From Pegea sp. RAD2-039 (lineage: Eukaryota; Chordata; Thaliacea; Salpida; Salpidae): DNA of 64,000 nucleotides. The DNA is taken from NCBI GenBank assembly GCA_034620365.1, contig JAQGEQ010000380.1, positions 4,203,587 to 4,267,586 of the forward strand. The letters run 5' to 3'. Position 1 is the stretch's first letter, and each line of letters starts with the position of its first letter. This document shows, piece after piece, positions 1 through 15,300 of the stretch. The notes under the pieces were generated by a model. That model saw only the letters and a list, made by a program, of their open reading frames with translations, searched no databases and was not told the DNA's origin. The position numbers were made by a program, and so were the translations under genes.

Positions 1-2774
1 CTCTGCATTTCACTGTATTTTGCTTTGTTCTTAACTACACCTCTTGAGCACAACCAGCACAGTCTTTCTCAACCGAAGCAGGCTATTTATTATTATTTAA
101 GAAAGTATTTCAGATATTTAAATAAATGATGGAAACATCAAGGCCCTTTTGAGTATAATTTAGAAGATTTAAATAAAAAATATATAAGGAGGCAAGTCAT
201 TTTACATTGATACTAGAATAAGAAACTTTAAATTTAAATTTTTTGGTTGGAATTTATTAATATTATAAAAAAGAGTTCAAAAATAATATTCCATTTCTGG
301 ATCAACTTTATTATCAGCAAACAAATTTATTTAAAAGTTGAATTAACTCTTAGTATTCGACAGACGCCATTTTTTATTAGCTTTTTATTTCAAATTACTT
401 TGAAAACTGATTTTATTTTTCATTTAGTGACGATATACTTTGATTATTATAATAGATTATTTTATATAAAAAATAAAATAAAAAGCAAATATCTAATTGT
501 TTTTTTTTAACTTCATTTGCTTTTATTTGCATGCTCAGTATCGTATTATCTATATTTCTTAATATTGATATCGCTTTCAATTATAAAACGTTCTTCAAGT
601 ATTACTCAGGTGTTTTTTTTATTAAAATATTGAAATAATAGAAATATATATATGTTTATGTAGATACTTACTTATATACTTCAAAAGTTTGAAGTTTACT
701 AAAGCTTTGCAGGTCTCTGAAGTTTTGATTATACCAAATTTTATTGTTAAACATTTTTGAAATCATTATCACCTGAATTTGACGTAAGTGTAGAAAATTA
801 GTTTATAATTCACAAAGAAAATTTGAAAAAAAAACTTAACTTTTTATTTTATTATAAACTATTTTTCTCTAAGCTGAACTAAACAAACATTTCCAAATTC
901 AGTTAGTAGAAGCTTATATTCAAATAGTATTGATTATTGCGGTTGGTCGATCTTTTTAAACTACTAATTAATTTTAATTTCATGAAAGGATTGTGATGAT
1001 TAATCACGTTCTTAAAATATTCTTCTATCAAACCTGTTGGTTCTTTAAAATCTTTTGTTTCCAGTATCCAAGTGTTGATCAAAGATTAGCGATAGGAGAC
1101 ACATATCTCTACTAGACTATTTTTTATTGAGTCTTAACCGCCTATTTTAAAGAATGACTTTTTAGTTGGAAAATTTTAGCAGTTTATATACCAGTTAGGA
1201 GATTATTTGTAAAGCATACACGCTACTAATGAGGTATCTACTTTGCTGGTGGTAATTAAGCGCGTCTGTGCCATAAATATATAATTTGTTCATCAAAACA
1301 TGCTTGTTATTTTCCTGGCTTAGTCTTGTCGACGGTTCTTTACAAAGTGCCAGTTTAACTCAACCAGCTTCATGATAATTGTTTTACTTTGTGTGTGATT
1401 TGAGCAGATCAAAGTTCAATGATTTCCAAATTTAGTAATTCTTAAAATAAAGAAGCAATTTTTTTGTTTAGTCTGTTTTGAATGTTTACATTATATAACA
1501 TTTTTTCAATGAAGCAAATAGTTGATTGTGTTCTCTACTGCTAATATTTACTAAGAGATGTTTACTCTACATCACAAACAAACATGTAAAAGAATAAACG
1601 CACTTGGCCTATTAGTGAGTAAAAACTTTGTTGTTGTCGCACAAAGAATGAGTGTTTGCAAAAGGATAAAATGTGTTTAAAAACGGAAAATAATTAACTT
1701 TATTTTGAGCTCTAATTTTCAAAACCAAATTTAAAATTTTATCAACAATTTATCAATCTTTATAAGAAGTAATATTACTTTTATCCAAAATTTAGGACTA
1801 TTGTAATATTCCAACAGATATAGCAGTAAACAAGAACACATTTGTTATTAGTTTATTTGCATAAAACGAGCCTCTTTCAATACAGCAAGTCGATAAAATT
1901 TGCTCAAATATATTTCTTTCTTTTTTGCTTTTACTCTTAGGGGGCGCTCATAACCTTGCAATCAAATAAAAGAAGAAAAAAGAAGCAAGAAATCACCGAT
2001 GTGGCAATCCTTAGTGTTAATACTAGGCAATCTTCTGGTCATTGAATTTCCGCTAATTTTTCATTATCATAAAAAACGTTTAGTAAAACTGTTTTAATAT
2101 CCAGTTGGTCTAGAAAAGTTTTAGATAGACAAAAGACTGGAGTTTGAATAATTTTTGTTGTTTTGTTGGTTTTATTTACCTTTTGCTGTGTGCTTTATAC
2201 TTTTTTGATTAAAGTTTTTGAAATTAAGATTTTTTTGAAGTGTTGTCAATAAAGTTTGGAGAATAGGAAAAATATGAAATTAGATGCTTATTTTGATGCT
2301 TATTAATAAAACAAAAACAAGAAAGTTTTAGATTAATAAACGAGACTAAATAATCTAATTAAGTTTTAAAATCATAGCTTTTCGTGCAAGGTCTATTTGA
2401 AAATATTAGTTTGGTGGACTGAGCAACTTCTAGTAAAACTTTTTGCAAAATTTGGCTCTGTAAGAATTTTTTTAAACATAATTTGTACTGGTTGATAAAA
2501 AGCGATATCAATTTAACTGCTGCAGTTTAGAGCAAATAAACAAATTTAATGAACAGTTTTAAAGTTCCTAGCATTAGTTTGAATTCTTGTCTTTGTGTTG
2601 ATATAAAACAAAAGGTTTTCTGTCATAAAACCTTTTACTAGTATGTCTATATCTTTAAAGGAATACTTTTGGTAAACAACTTAAATTATAAAACATTTAT
2701 CACTTTATTTGTTAAACGTTAAATAGAAAAAAGCTTTCAACTTGATTTTGAGAAACAATGAAGAATCTACGACC
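1..2774. other. 5' flank, no gene recognised
   Basis: AT-rich sequence with only short chance open frames. No splice-bounded frame resembling a protein was found. It is presumably upstream sequence of the nuclear receptor gene and may hold its 5' UTR exons and promoter, which I cannot locate. Confidence 0.5.
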
Positions 2775-5700
2775 ATGCAAAAATCATTAAGCTCAAAGAA
2801 GAAGCTCATATCTTTATATGTTGATGAAATATGTCCTGTTTGTGGTGATGAGGTATATCGATTTTATCTATATTTTAAATATTTCCTTATTTTATCACTT
2901 ACTGATTATCTATTTAAATTAACTGCAGTTCTATTTAATGTAATATTCTCAAAACTTCAAAGGTATTTATAAAACAAAATTGAAATCATTGTTTTACCTT
3001 ATTTAGGTATGTTATTAATATGTGTTTGTAAAATTGGTAACTTTAAAAGCTACTTGTCAATCAAAACTTTTGTATCTTAATAATCTTTTGAAAAAGGTTT
3101 GCAAAAACTCATAAACTTTTTAAAGTATATATTTTTATAATGTTCTTAATGTTTCCAAGAACTTTATTTCCTATTTTATTATATTGATGTTTATTTCTTC
3201 TTACCAAGAAATTATTTCTAGTGATTCTACATTGCAGTTATTCAAAAATTTAATTGGAAATAATTATATAAAAGTTTTATTAAAAACTTTTCAAACCTTT
3301 CTGTGTTTCTGTTTTTTGAAATTTAAGAAGTATATCTAAATATAAAATCAATTAAAGCTCATAAGCTGATATTACCATTAATACAAAATTCTTAAGAATA
3401 GTTGTATTAAATAGTTGGTTTATTTATGAAATTAAAGCAATTTTTAGAATTCCTTTCATTAAAAATATTTTAACAGGTAAGTGAAAGATATGTTTGTTCT
3501 CAAATGTAACTAAATCTTCTTAACACTTTTACTAAATTACTTTGTCAATATTTTATAATCTAACTTTGGCACAATTCAATTTAAGTATTTAAATGAGATT
3601 TATTTTTCTATCGTTCAATGTAAGCTTAAAAATAAACAATATTTCAGCTTAATAAATTGTAATGATGATGACTCTTTATATCGAGCTTTATTCACATTTG
3701 TAATAAACCAACTAATAACAATGATAATCATACCAATGGTACACGATACCCACAGCACAGTGTATTACCGAATAACCCAGGACATAAGATAATGACAAAT
3801 ACCATATTTACGTCAGCGGCAAAATACCACACAGCCCCTGTACGAGCTTTACACAGGATTGAAATTAGATTATTCTATCATTGATACTTTAATGACAACA
3901 ATAAATGGAATTTGATTAGAACTTTTTAATACACAATTGAAGCACTTTCTAATCGGAAAAAAAAAGTTTGTTTATGCGATCAACATACAAATATAATTTA
4001 GATGATTCAATTGAGAATTAAAGATTTGTTGTAAAAATAGTTCTTTCACTGGTTGATGTAGATTTATATAAAAATGATAATGAAATGTCTAATAAGATGC
4101 TTAGTTCTAAAATCTTAATTTAAAAATCTTAGTTTTAAAACTTTTAAATTGTTTTTTTATTATTTGAAAATTTGACATTCATTTGAGATATGCAACTAAT
4201 AGTTTTTGATAACAACAGATTACTGTAATTACTAAAATCAATTATCTCACGAAAAAATGAAGGTAATTGTTAAGAACTAGTTTCCAGCTTTAATTCAAAT
4301 CTACTAAATGTTTTATTAATTTCACAAATACTCAGAATTTAATCAAATTGAATTACTTGATAATAAAAGCAAACTTAATCTAATTATGGACTGCAACAAA
4401 AATTAGGCTTTAATAGCTCTTTGCAAATATCTAAATTACACTCTGAAGCATAACAAGCCTGGAGCATTTGCAAGAATTCTGATTTTTTTATCTTTTAATT
4501 ATTTTCTTATCAAGTCCCGTTTTAGCTAAAGATCTGCAAAAAAATGATGGTTTTTATTGTAAGTTACTTGCAATTGATTTTATTTTCATTATAGGTTTCA
4601 GGATACCACTACGGACTCTTGACATGTGAAAGTTGTAAAGGATTTTTCAAGAGAACTGTTCAAAGTAATAAGCAATACTTTTGTACCTTTGAAAGCCGCT
4701 GTCATATTGATAAAACTTGTCGAAGATGTTGTCAATATTGCAGATATAAGAAATGCATTGAGGTTGGAATGAAAGTTCAAGGTAAAGCTTGATTTATACA
4801 AGTTTGTTTTAACTTTTTATAATAAATTCCATCTATCTGCAGTAGCTTATAGAAATTAATTTATTAAATAACTTTTAGCATTACAAAAAGTTGCTCCGAT
4901 AAAAATCACTAAAATTACTTGAAAAAAAAGTTTAGCAGTGAGATACAAGATTTATAATATTTTAAGTATCGAAACCTTTTCGATTTCAACGAAGATGATA
5001 ATATTCACAAAAAAAGAGTTGATATACTATCTTCAATCAAATAAATCATCTTAAAACAATAATTCAAGAAAATTTGTCTTACACACAAATTAAGTTGCCC
5101 CTAAGACAAAATCCTGCTCCATTAGTAAGCGACAAGATAATTGTTAGCATATTTTCTGCAAATTCACACAAGACAAAATCCTTTGTATCCAACATTTCAA
5201 ACTTTCAATATCTGATTGATTACTTAAAAACAAAATAAATTTTATAGATTATTTCTATCAGAGTTTTTGTTTAGCATATAAACTAAATTTGATTAACTTT
5301 TTCCTATATTTGAAGATTACAAGCTGTTTCTAGGAATTAATATTTGAGGTAAACTCTGTCTGGTTTCTGAAAAACATTTTTCAAGGAAATATTGTCAATT
5401 ATCTTGTATGTTGCATCATAAGCCCCCCAACTTTAGAATATAATATTTTTAGTGTTTATACTTTGTTTTTTAATATTTCTTTATTTCATAAATCAACTTA
5501 AAAACAACTTTATGTTAACCAATTTAATTTAAGTTTATTTTAACATATTTCAAGTCATATAGTTGATTGTTAGAACAAAACTTTGCAAGTATTTTCAGCA
5601 CTTATTTCAGATTCCTATAAACTTGTAAATCCAGTTTGAACCGTGCAAAACAACTTTGAGCGTTTGAGTTTTTTTCTTGTTTTGTAAAAAAGCTTTGCTC

Positions 5701-8700
5701 AATAATAAACTAGCTTAGACTCTAAAACTTTCATGTTTACGAAATAATAAGTAATTTTTCTTTGAGTATAAGATTACATTATTTTCAAGTATTTTTATTA
5801 AAAAAGGTTTTGCATAATTTTTCAAATATAATGTTTGTAATTAAAACGTTTTTAAAAACTTTATACATATTATTTACAATTATGATTTCATTATAATCTG
5901 ATTCATTTTGCTAAAAATCTAATTTTAAACAATAAACTACTAACTATATGTACCAAATTTGATTTTAATACTATTTCGCATATAAAAGAAAGAAATAGTT
6001 TAAACAAGTAGAATAAAAAGTTTTGGTGGAAAGTAAATATGTTTTAAATTTCTTCTAGAAGCTTATAAGCAATATTTTGTTCAAACTATTTTGAGCTTGC
6101 TGAGTTTTCAACATAACACCAGCTCCATAATAAAAACACATATCAAATTTAATAGCTGTAAGAAGAGATAGAGTTAGAGGAGGCCGCAATTCACTGGGAC
6201 CTTATTACAAAAAGGATCGAGAAAAGAAGAGACTTTTATTGTCAAAACGTCTAAGTCATGCAAACAACGGCTTAGATTCATATCATAGAAATATTTGTCA
6301 GTTTTCAAAACTAAAGGTAAGTTTCTAGAAAAAATGTCTATAGTAGGTTAACATTTTACATTTTTTTATTATTAGATTTAAACAAAAAAAATAGAACTTG
6401 ATTGAAAATTAGATTTTCTTAAAAAGTTTTTTCAGCTTTCAACCCAAATAATGAAGCTTCATAATCTGAAAGCTCTGTATTATAAAGTTTTCTTTTTGCC
6501 TAAAAATACAAGGAATCTGCAATTTGATATTTACAAAGTCGCCACAGAATGACTGCTTTAAAACAGCTGTAATTGTCAATTAACTTTATAATTTAATTCT
6601 AAAAAATTAAACGCAATTTTGAGATATTAGTAAAGGTTAAATCGTTTCTATTGTTTAGCAACCAATTTTTAAAAAGTGTTTAAAGATAAGAATGCTATCA
6701 CGTTTTTAGCTTTGCATTTTTACTTTATCTATACCTGCCAATTTTCAACTTTTAGTTACAATGGTTTGATATTTTAGTAATAGTTTGATATCTTAGTAGT
6801 TGTTTGTTGAAACTTAAACATTCTTTGCATATACTGCATTTTAAGATTTATAAAACTTCTTACTTAAGAAACGCTACAAGCAAAATACCAACAATTATTC
6901 ACTTTACAAATTTTATTTTCCTTTGAAATCATAGAATGACAAATGGTGTAAAGTTCTTTTAATTATTGTTAATTTAATGATTTGCTTTAATTTTTTGCAA
7001 GTTTTTAATTTCAAAGTTATCAAAAATAAACAAATCTTTAACAAAATTAAAGTAATTTCCATAAATTTTCAATTTTCTTTACAATTATACTTTGTAACTT
7101 TTAACTATTCTTTATTGTACTTTTGTAGCAAATCAGTCACCAAAAAACACAAGGCTCTGCATCACTTCAAGAAGAGCTGCCAAATTGCTACAGTAAACAA
7201 CAAACTTTCTCATCAAATGCATCTCCAACCATGACCAAGGCATTATCTTCATTCACCCAAAACATCAAGCCTGTGTTTCCAACAATTCCGTTAAACAACA
7301 AAGTCATTACTTGCCCCAATCATGAGGGCCTAGAAAATACTTCTTACATAGAAACACCAATTGCAATTAATATCAAAACAGGGAAACATTTTTGTAAAGA
7401 ACCTGAAAAGAGCTGTAAAACAAATCAATTTACAATTGATTGCTTAGATGTTTACTTGAAAGCTTTAGAGATGGAAACTAATAAAAGAGTAGTATTGCAT
7501 TATAATAGAGAAAATAAAAACTCTATGGATGATTACCCTCTTTTAAGTGAACTTTCGAACTTTGCTTTATTGGAAAATGAAGTCAAGGTAAAATTATTTT
7601 TTTCTTATTTTCAGTTTTTTTTTTCAGAAAACCTCAAATTAGTTTATTTTTTGTCTCTTGTCGAACTTATTTGCGTTATTTTTGTTAAAATTAATAAAAG
7701 TAGATAAATATTAGGCTAACTGAAAAGTTCTTAGAAAACAATTGTAATAGTGATAATATTCACGCTTTTTTAATAGTTAAGACTTTGTTTATCATTTAAG
7801 CAGCCTTTATTGGAATAAACATATACTTAAACAATTTTGTTAAGCTAATTTGATTTGAAAAATTAATAGATTGGCAATTTCTACTACCGCCGTATATGCA
7901 TAAGTAAACATGACTAGTAAATGTCAAAAATTTCTAATTTTTTAGTCACTACCAAACGATATAAGCTTGTCAAAGAGCGCTATTTCGCTAAATATTCATT
8001 TTCAAACTTTACGTTTAATAAATAATTAGATTTATAAAGTATTACATTTAAGTTGCTGATTTTTAAAATTTCTTAAAATGGGATAATGTAATAGATGAAC
8101 TCAACATTTCAAATTGGTAATCCAAATATCAAGTAAAATATTAAAACAGAAAATAAATAATTTGTTATTTAGATATAAGCAGATCATCCACAAAATACAG
8201 CATTGTACGAAACAATCTTTTGTAGATTGACATATAAGTGAAATTTTATAACATTAAGATATTCGAAGATTTCTGCCTCATAAAGTTATTTCTTAAACTA
8301 AACTCTGTATTTAACCTCTGAGTATAAATAAAAGATTATTCTATAAAAATGTATTTTAGAAGTACGTCATTAAAATTAAGCTGATTATTTATCAAACGTA
8401 GTATTATTTTTACAACGCCTTACATTTATAATATCTGATTAAAATAAATGATCTCTAATATTTGATCATTGATTGTAAAGTAATTTTAAGAGCAATTATA
8501 AGTTGTTTAACAGTTACATAGTGTTGAAAAGTTAAATCATTCACTCACAGTATCTGAATAACCTTTGAAAGCTCAGTTATAGAGCTACTTCAAATGGTTT
8601 ATAGTAATAGCAAAAATTGTAGTCAGTTAAAGAAACTCAAAATGTAAATGATATTTAAATTCTATTTTCGATTAATAACTGTTTTTTAGAAGCATACAAG

Positions 8701-11700
8701 CTTTTCTTTCCAACAACCGATGATTCCACAACCTTTGATTCGACTTTACCAATTAGCAGATCATTCACTTTATACAATTGTAGGAAGAGCAAAAAAGTTG
8801 AAGATGTTTTCACAGCTACAAGTAGGTTGAACAGTTTCCTGACTTTCCCTCTGAAATTCGTGAAATGACAACTTCTATTTTTATACCGTCATCAGATGAT
8901 GTGATCAAATAGATTAAAGTTTACTTGACCATAAAAAAATTTCTTTGTAGTAAAAAATTTAAGTGCGTGCTAACGATAAATCAATTTAAAGCTTGACTAT
9001 TTGAGAGTCTAACTCTTTAGATAATCAGTAAAAAAGTCATAGTTCTTACAAAATTTTGAAGAAAAACTTCTTTTGTATTGATTAAAGCTTAAAGTTCTTA
9101 TTAGAAATAATGTAAAGCTTTGAAAAGTAGTTAGTCGTTCAGAATACTAAAAGGATAAAAGTTTTACTTCAGATGTGTCTTTTGGTTTGGTTCTTAACAT
9201 CGGAGTTAAAAATGATAATGATGAATATTTTCTATATTAACTTTAATTAAAAATGAATAGGACTCCATGTATTAAGAGATCAACACTTTTAGATCAAAAG
9301 CTAGAGAAGCCTTGAACCATAGAATTTCGAAACAATTTAAGTCAGATTTTTAAATTTTTTGAAACTGTTTTAAAATAAAAATGAACTTTTATTAAAAACC
9401 GATAAGTCGAAATACGGTTAAGGAATTCTTTATTAATCTAAATTAACTTTCTTTGTTCGATATTATAAAACTTTAAAACTAAAGTTCATATTTTCTATTT
9501 TAGATAAACCAACAGATGCTTTTACTCTACGATTCATGGATTGACAGTTTGATTTTTGATCATTTACAACGACAGGTTATTTCAACATTTATAATTTTAC
9601 ATCTTCATCTTTCTGTATTGTTTTATATCAAGCAAATATTTGTATTATTATTATTATTCTTTTACAGTTTAATTTATTTTTTTTTAAATCGTTTGTAAAG
9701 TTAATTAACTATATTTTTAGCTTTTGTATAATGATGGAAGTCAATATCTTTATCTTCCAAATGGAGAAAAATTACCAAAAAGTCTTTCATTACTTCCAGT
9801 GGATTTACTTCCGGTCGTAGATATATTTAACAAAACAGCTGAGCTTGAAATGAATCTTCGATTAATGAAAATGGACCGATTTGAACGAGGAGCTATGGCC
9901 AGTCTAATTCTATTTTGCTCAGGTAAAATGCTAAGAAACTTTCAACAATTTCAAAATCATATTAAAACTTTTAAAAAACTTGTTTTTCTACTTAACGTTG
10001 AAATTTTGAGTAAATTACGATTCTAGAGTGGATGTCAAACAGTAACTTTAAAGTTGGTGGTTTTTAGAGGTTCTATATTTAAATTTGTTGATCACGCTAT
10101 TAGGATTTCCCGTCCAAATTGTAGCGCAAACTATTTACAGATTAGTTTTAAAACTCATTTTTTTTCAAGCATTGTGGAAGAATCAATATTAAGAAAACAT
10201 TAATCTTTAAAAACCCAAAAACATGTTTTGATTAATTTTGTTTATTTTTGTGACTAATTTTTAACGAATGAATTAGTATATTAAATGGTTGAAAATTTGG
10301 ACTATAATTAAAAATAAGAACAAAATTAATGTTAACAAATTTTAAACAAAATTTTTTAAAACAAAATATTTTAAGCTGTAACACATTATGAATATAACAG
10401 ATCATAAGATAAAGCTGGTACGAATTGTTTGAACTCCTTTAAGTCAAAAGTAATTTGTTTTATCTTAATTATAACAAAATATATTAAAATCAGTTTTTTC
10501 GATCATTTTTTATCGCTATAATCAAGTTATTTTACTTAAAACGTTTTTGTATCTTATCTAATTTCAGCTAAACACTCACTTAATGTTTTTAATGACTTTT
10601 AAAAAGTGTTTAAACTGTCATAAGTTGTTATTATGATAATTTGTTTCATATTTTAAAACTCGGCTATTTTTTTATTGCTTTAAATTCTTGAAATATTTAA
10701 TTAACCAATGAAAAATTGCTATATTTAATAAAAATATTTTGCTCATATTTATAAAATAGATAATGATTTAACTAAAAATAAACATAAAAAGCTGATCAGT
10801 TAAATATAAACAACTAAATTAAGTAAACATGCTTTTTACTATCGAATATTACCAGGCTTTAGTTTTTGATAAACAAATAACTGAAATAGAAAGTCATTAA
10901 CTATCAATTAACTTTGTTATCATTTGAACATAAAAAAGCAATTCAATAAAATTATAACTTAGAAATTATATTGTAAGTCAAGCCGATAAAACTATCCATG
11001 AAATGTATTAATACCATTTTTAGAATTACTTTTAGCTTCACTTAATAATATTTTATATTAACATAAATTCTGCTTCATACTTTTAATTGTGATTATCAAA
11101 TAGTACAATCTAAACATTGACACAAAATCAAATTGTTTATTAATTTTCCAATTGGTAATTACTGGTATCGGATAATAGGTCTCTTTTATAACAACCGTTT
11201 GTATAAATATTTTTCATTTTATTTTTAAATTGTATTTTAATTACTTCCAAAAATGAACAAATTTATATCTTCCATAGAATTCTAAAAGACTTTGTAGCCA
11301 CTAATTTTATGTAATATTTAATGTAACTTGGGAAATTAAATTTAACTTTTTCTTATTACTGACTGCCAAAACGTTCACTGAATGTTTGAAATTTTATTTA
11401 AAGTTTTATTTCAAATCAAAATATGTCTGGACAAAATTGTCATTACTTTCATCCTTTTATTGCTAATGATTATTTATTATTTCTAATAAACTGTTTTATG
11501 TGCAAAACTAATAGTAGAATTCTATTCAATAAAAGTTTGATTTGATTTAAATTATCTTTTAGTTAAATAAGTTAGCATTGAAAGCATTTAAAAACTTTTA
11601 TTAATTTTTAAGTTTTTTTACCGTTTCTTTTTTCCAAAAACTTTTCAAGTCAGCTGTTAGATACAACTGGTAGATAGTTTAACTTTTAAATACTTGAATC

Positions 11701-12383
11701 TTTTAGATGTGAACTTGAAGAATTGTCACCAAACTAATCAACAAATTAAAAATAGTTTACAACAATATGAGCTCACTAGGCACGGATCGCAACCTCAAAG
11801 GTTTGAATACACTTTCCTAAATCAAACACAATATGTAGCAGTAAAAATATTCCTAGATATTCATAAGTATATTTATACAAATTTATTTTCTTAACTTTTC
11901 TTAATGCTCAAGCTTAAGTTAAACATGTTTGATTTTAATTTTGAAGTAATTTTACCAAAATAAGTTATGTTAAAGCTCAACCGTTTAAGATGTTTGTCTA
12001 ATTTTCAATCTGTACTGCATGTTTTGAATTTTTTGTATTCTTGTTTTGTTACAGCTTTAATAAAACAGATGGTATTTAATCATAACTAACTTAACTTTAT
12101 CAATATTTTCATAGCAGTATGAGCGTGAATAAGAAATTAAGTTGGATATTTATTTTACTTTTTCAGATTAAATAAGATCTTATTGCATATACAAGATATT
12201 CAAGAAATTGGTCAACAACTGCTAACATTTCTGAAAAAATTAGATGAAAACAACGAAATACCTCATGATACCTTATTGGCTGAAATGCATAGATCTATAA
12301 GATATAACTCTTCAAACGATGCTTCAATCATTCAATCAAACACTTGTTGCTCTAACTACATGAATGAGTTTGAAAATATGTAA
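2775..12383 (+). CDS. ftz-f1: FTZ-F1 / NR5-family nuclear receptor, 9 coding exons
   Basis: A nuclear transcription factor; family members bind DNA as monomers at TCAAGGTCA-like half sites. Exons: 2775-2852, 4595-4781, 6156-6316, 7129-7587, 8690-8821, 9504-9575, 9721-9922, 11707-11800, 12167-12383; 533 aa. The DNA-binding domain is residues 20-85: zinc finger 1 C20, C23, C37, C40, P-box CESCKGFF; zinc finger 2 C56, C62, C72, C75. The NR5 hallmark follows: an FTZ-F1 box with RGGRN at 96-100. The hinge is about 150 residues. The ligand-binding domain (about 280-504) carries the helix 3-5 signature [22 protein letters not shown]-like segment (first residues of exon 6 onward) and an AF-2 helix LLAEM (498-502), followed by a 30-residue tail. 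ATG 2775 is the first in-frame ATG after a stop at 2724; a further 5' exon cannot be excluded. The ligand-binding domain is divergent, so the family call rests on the DNA-binding domain, FTZ-F1 box and AF-2. Confidence 0.93.
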
Positions 12384-15300
12384 CCAGGATAGAACACTAC
12401 TTAAAATGTCACTTTTAAATTTTGAGTGACATCCAGTACCAACAACAATTATAACATAGATTTAAATTTATTATCAATGTTTTAACTGATGTCTTACATT
12501 TTATAAGTTGTTAAATGATGAAAATTGAAGTAATAAGCAATTTATATTTATTTGTGGATAGATAATTCTGAATTAAACTGATTGATTGGTTGATTAGAAA
12601 ACTTAAGTTACAAGAAAAGCAATTACAAAATTTCGGTTCGTTTAAATTTATTTTCTGATATAATTCTTTTTTTAATCTCTGCTTTCAAATTTCTTGCAAA
12701 CAGGCTACAAATAAAACATCTAAATGCTTACTTTAACTTGTTTATGAGTTCATTACTCATAAAAAAGATTTGTAACTTTAAAAATTCAACTGAATATATA
12801 TGAATTATATATTTTTTCATCACATCATTATTAAGAAGTTTTAGTTATTAAACAGAATTGTTTAAATCTAAATTCCCTATTTTACAAACTCTGATAGCTA
12901 CAACTTTAAAGGAAAATTTGTATACTGCTAATAATCAATTATGGTCTTACGAAAGCAAAGAAATATATTTAGTAACATCATTTAAACACTGTTTAATATT
13001 TTATTGTAATAAACTAGGAACAAAATTCTTAATATTAGAACTAGTAGGTTTACTTGACTAAACATTTAATGTTAGTTTTCATTCTGTTTTTTGTGTAAAT
13101 ATTTAATTTCTCTTTAATTAGTAATTCAAACCATTATATATAAAATAGCACAAAAAAAACTAATTGTAAAAGGCAGATATTAAGTCAAACTGATCAAAGG
13201 AATTTTTAATTGGAATTTATTTATGTTAAATAATATAATATGATAAGGCAAACGACTTTAGCTCATTCATTGCTTACAAAAAAATCATGTAAGCCATCTA
13301 AAGAATTAAAATGGTTCTAGTGATGCTTTGTTCTAAGCTAACTAGTAACATGCAACTTCAAACAGTCTGTTAAAAACAATCATATTGGTAAAATTGATTT
13401 TATAAAAATATGTTATTAGAAAAAATTTATATTTAGCAAATTTAAAATAGTATTCAAACAGACATATTATGCTTAAAACATAGAAATTTATTTAAGTGAC
13501 TTAACATCTTTTCTTAATTTATTTTACTGTGCAAACACAATAGAATTTCAGTTTAAAGATAAAGCATAATTTTTCATAGTTTGTTCTCAATTCTCATTAA
13601 CGATAGCAAAAAATAAGAAATAAAAAGCATCTTCACTTATTATGTAACACTTAATAGAACAATTATTTACTTTGATGATAATATTTAACTTTGGTGGTCA
13701 CAATTTTTGTCACTTATAAAACTATTTTAACTAAAACCTTTCATGATGTTAGTAATCAAACTTATTAACTAATTTAAAAACTAATCATGAAGACATATAT
13801 ACTGTTGCTATAAATTTAAGTATCATTAAGCTCAATTAAAAATGGATCTATTATTATTCTTTATTAGAAGCATAACTGAAACAATTATGTGAAATAGTAT
13901 AATGTTAAGTTTTTTTAACGGTCGTCTGTCCAGTAAATTAATTAAATCAAAATAGTTTCAATGAAATAAAATTTTTATATATTTTCAAAAAATGAAACAA
14001 ATTTTGAGTCAAAGTTTTACTAGTAAGTAGTTTTTTTCGAAAATTAATTTTTTAAAATCGATAACTTGCTTTATTGACCTGTTAAAGATTTTAGGCATAA
14101 ATCTAAACAGAATAGATAATGGAAAAATCCTTATCTTAGATCCTCAACAAATAATAAAAGCTTACTTTTGAATTTTCAAAAGTTACTTATTGTTCCTAAA
14201 ACTAGAAAATAAAGCTAAATTATTGAGTTAACATTGTAATGTTGTTTCTAAGTGTTATTCAAATCAAGGTTTTAATATTTCTTCTGTGATTTACAGCTTA
14301 ACTTAATCTAATTTAATATGGTTTATCGCCGAGTATTGTATTGATTAAGCAAATAAAAGCAAAACTGTCTTTGTTTTTGTTTACTTTTATTAAAATATAA
14401 TATTTTAAGCTGATTTACTGAACACAAAACCTAAATTTAGTCAGAATTAAGAGTTTTTCATTAAATTACTAGTTTTGTGAAGTTGAATGAATTTAAAAAC
14501 TTTTTTTTGAAAATAAACATCAGTTTGTAAGATTATTTGAAATTGTATGTTTTATAAATAGCTCATCTCTTTTCACCAGTATTGTTTCATAATATGAAAA
14601 GTGTTTGTATTCTTAGCTAGGTATAACAAATTTATAGAATAAGTACTTATTGGTTGATGTCACACATTTGGATCTATGATGTAATCACTCAAGTGATTAT
14701 TTAAACTTTTTTTTATAAACTAAAAAAAGTATATAGCAAAAAGTATAAATTGGTTCATCCTAATTATAATAGCCTTTGATCTTCTTTTTTTAGCAGCAGA
14801 CTTATTTTAAACTCTTCAAACGATTGCAAACTATTTATTAGATCAATTTATTAAACTCGTCTTCTTGTTTTTTGTAACAAGTTGCGTAAGCTTAGCTCTC
14901 TACTCACAAAGAATTACTTTTGTCGGTCACTTACAAGTATAAATATACAAAGTTATTCTCTTTTATTTAAATTTATCTTTAAAAACTAGTATCATTATCC
15001 AAACAAAACCAATAATATTAACAAATACTTTGCTTATAATGAATAATTTTTAGTCATTCTAAACCTCATATGCAATTTTTTTTTAAAGTTAGCTTTCAAA
15101 TTGGATGATCAAGTCTTTTAATATTTATAAATTATTAAATGACTGTTAAGTGTTATAAGTTTGGACTTGATTAATTTTTTTTGTAATAACTATTCAAAAT
15201 TATGATATTTTTGTAATTTTGATTAGCAGTATACAAAACTTGAACGTTTTGCACTTATATATTTCATATTTTGAGCAAAACGAGAAAACTATTTAAGTTG

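Noticed and set aside
247-510. Open frame of 87 codons
   Set aside because: Low-complexity F/I/Y/K-rich translation typical of AT-rich noncoding DNA, with no splice context.
12858-13061. Open frame of 67 codons after the receptor gene
   Set aside because: No acceptor or donor in frame and no family resemblance; composition fits chance.
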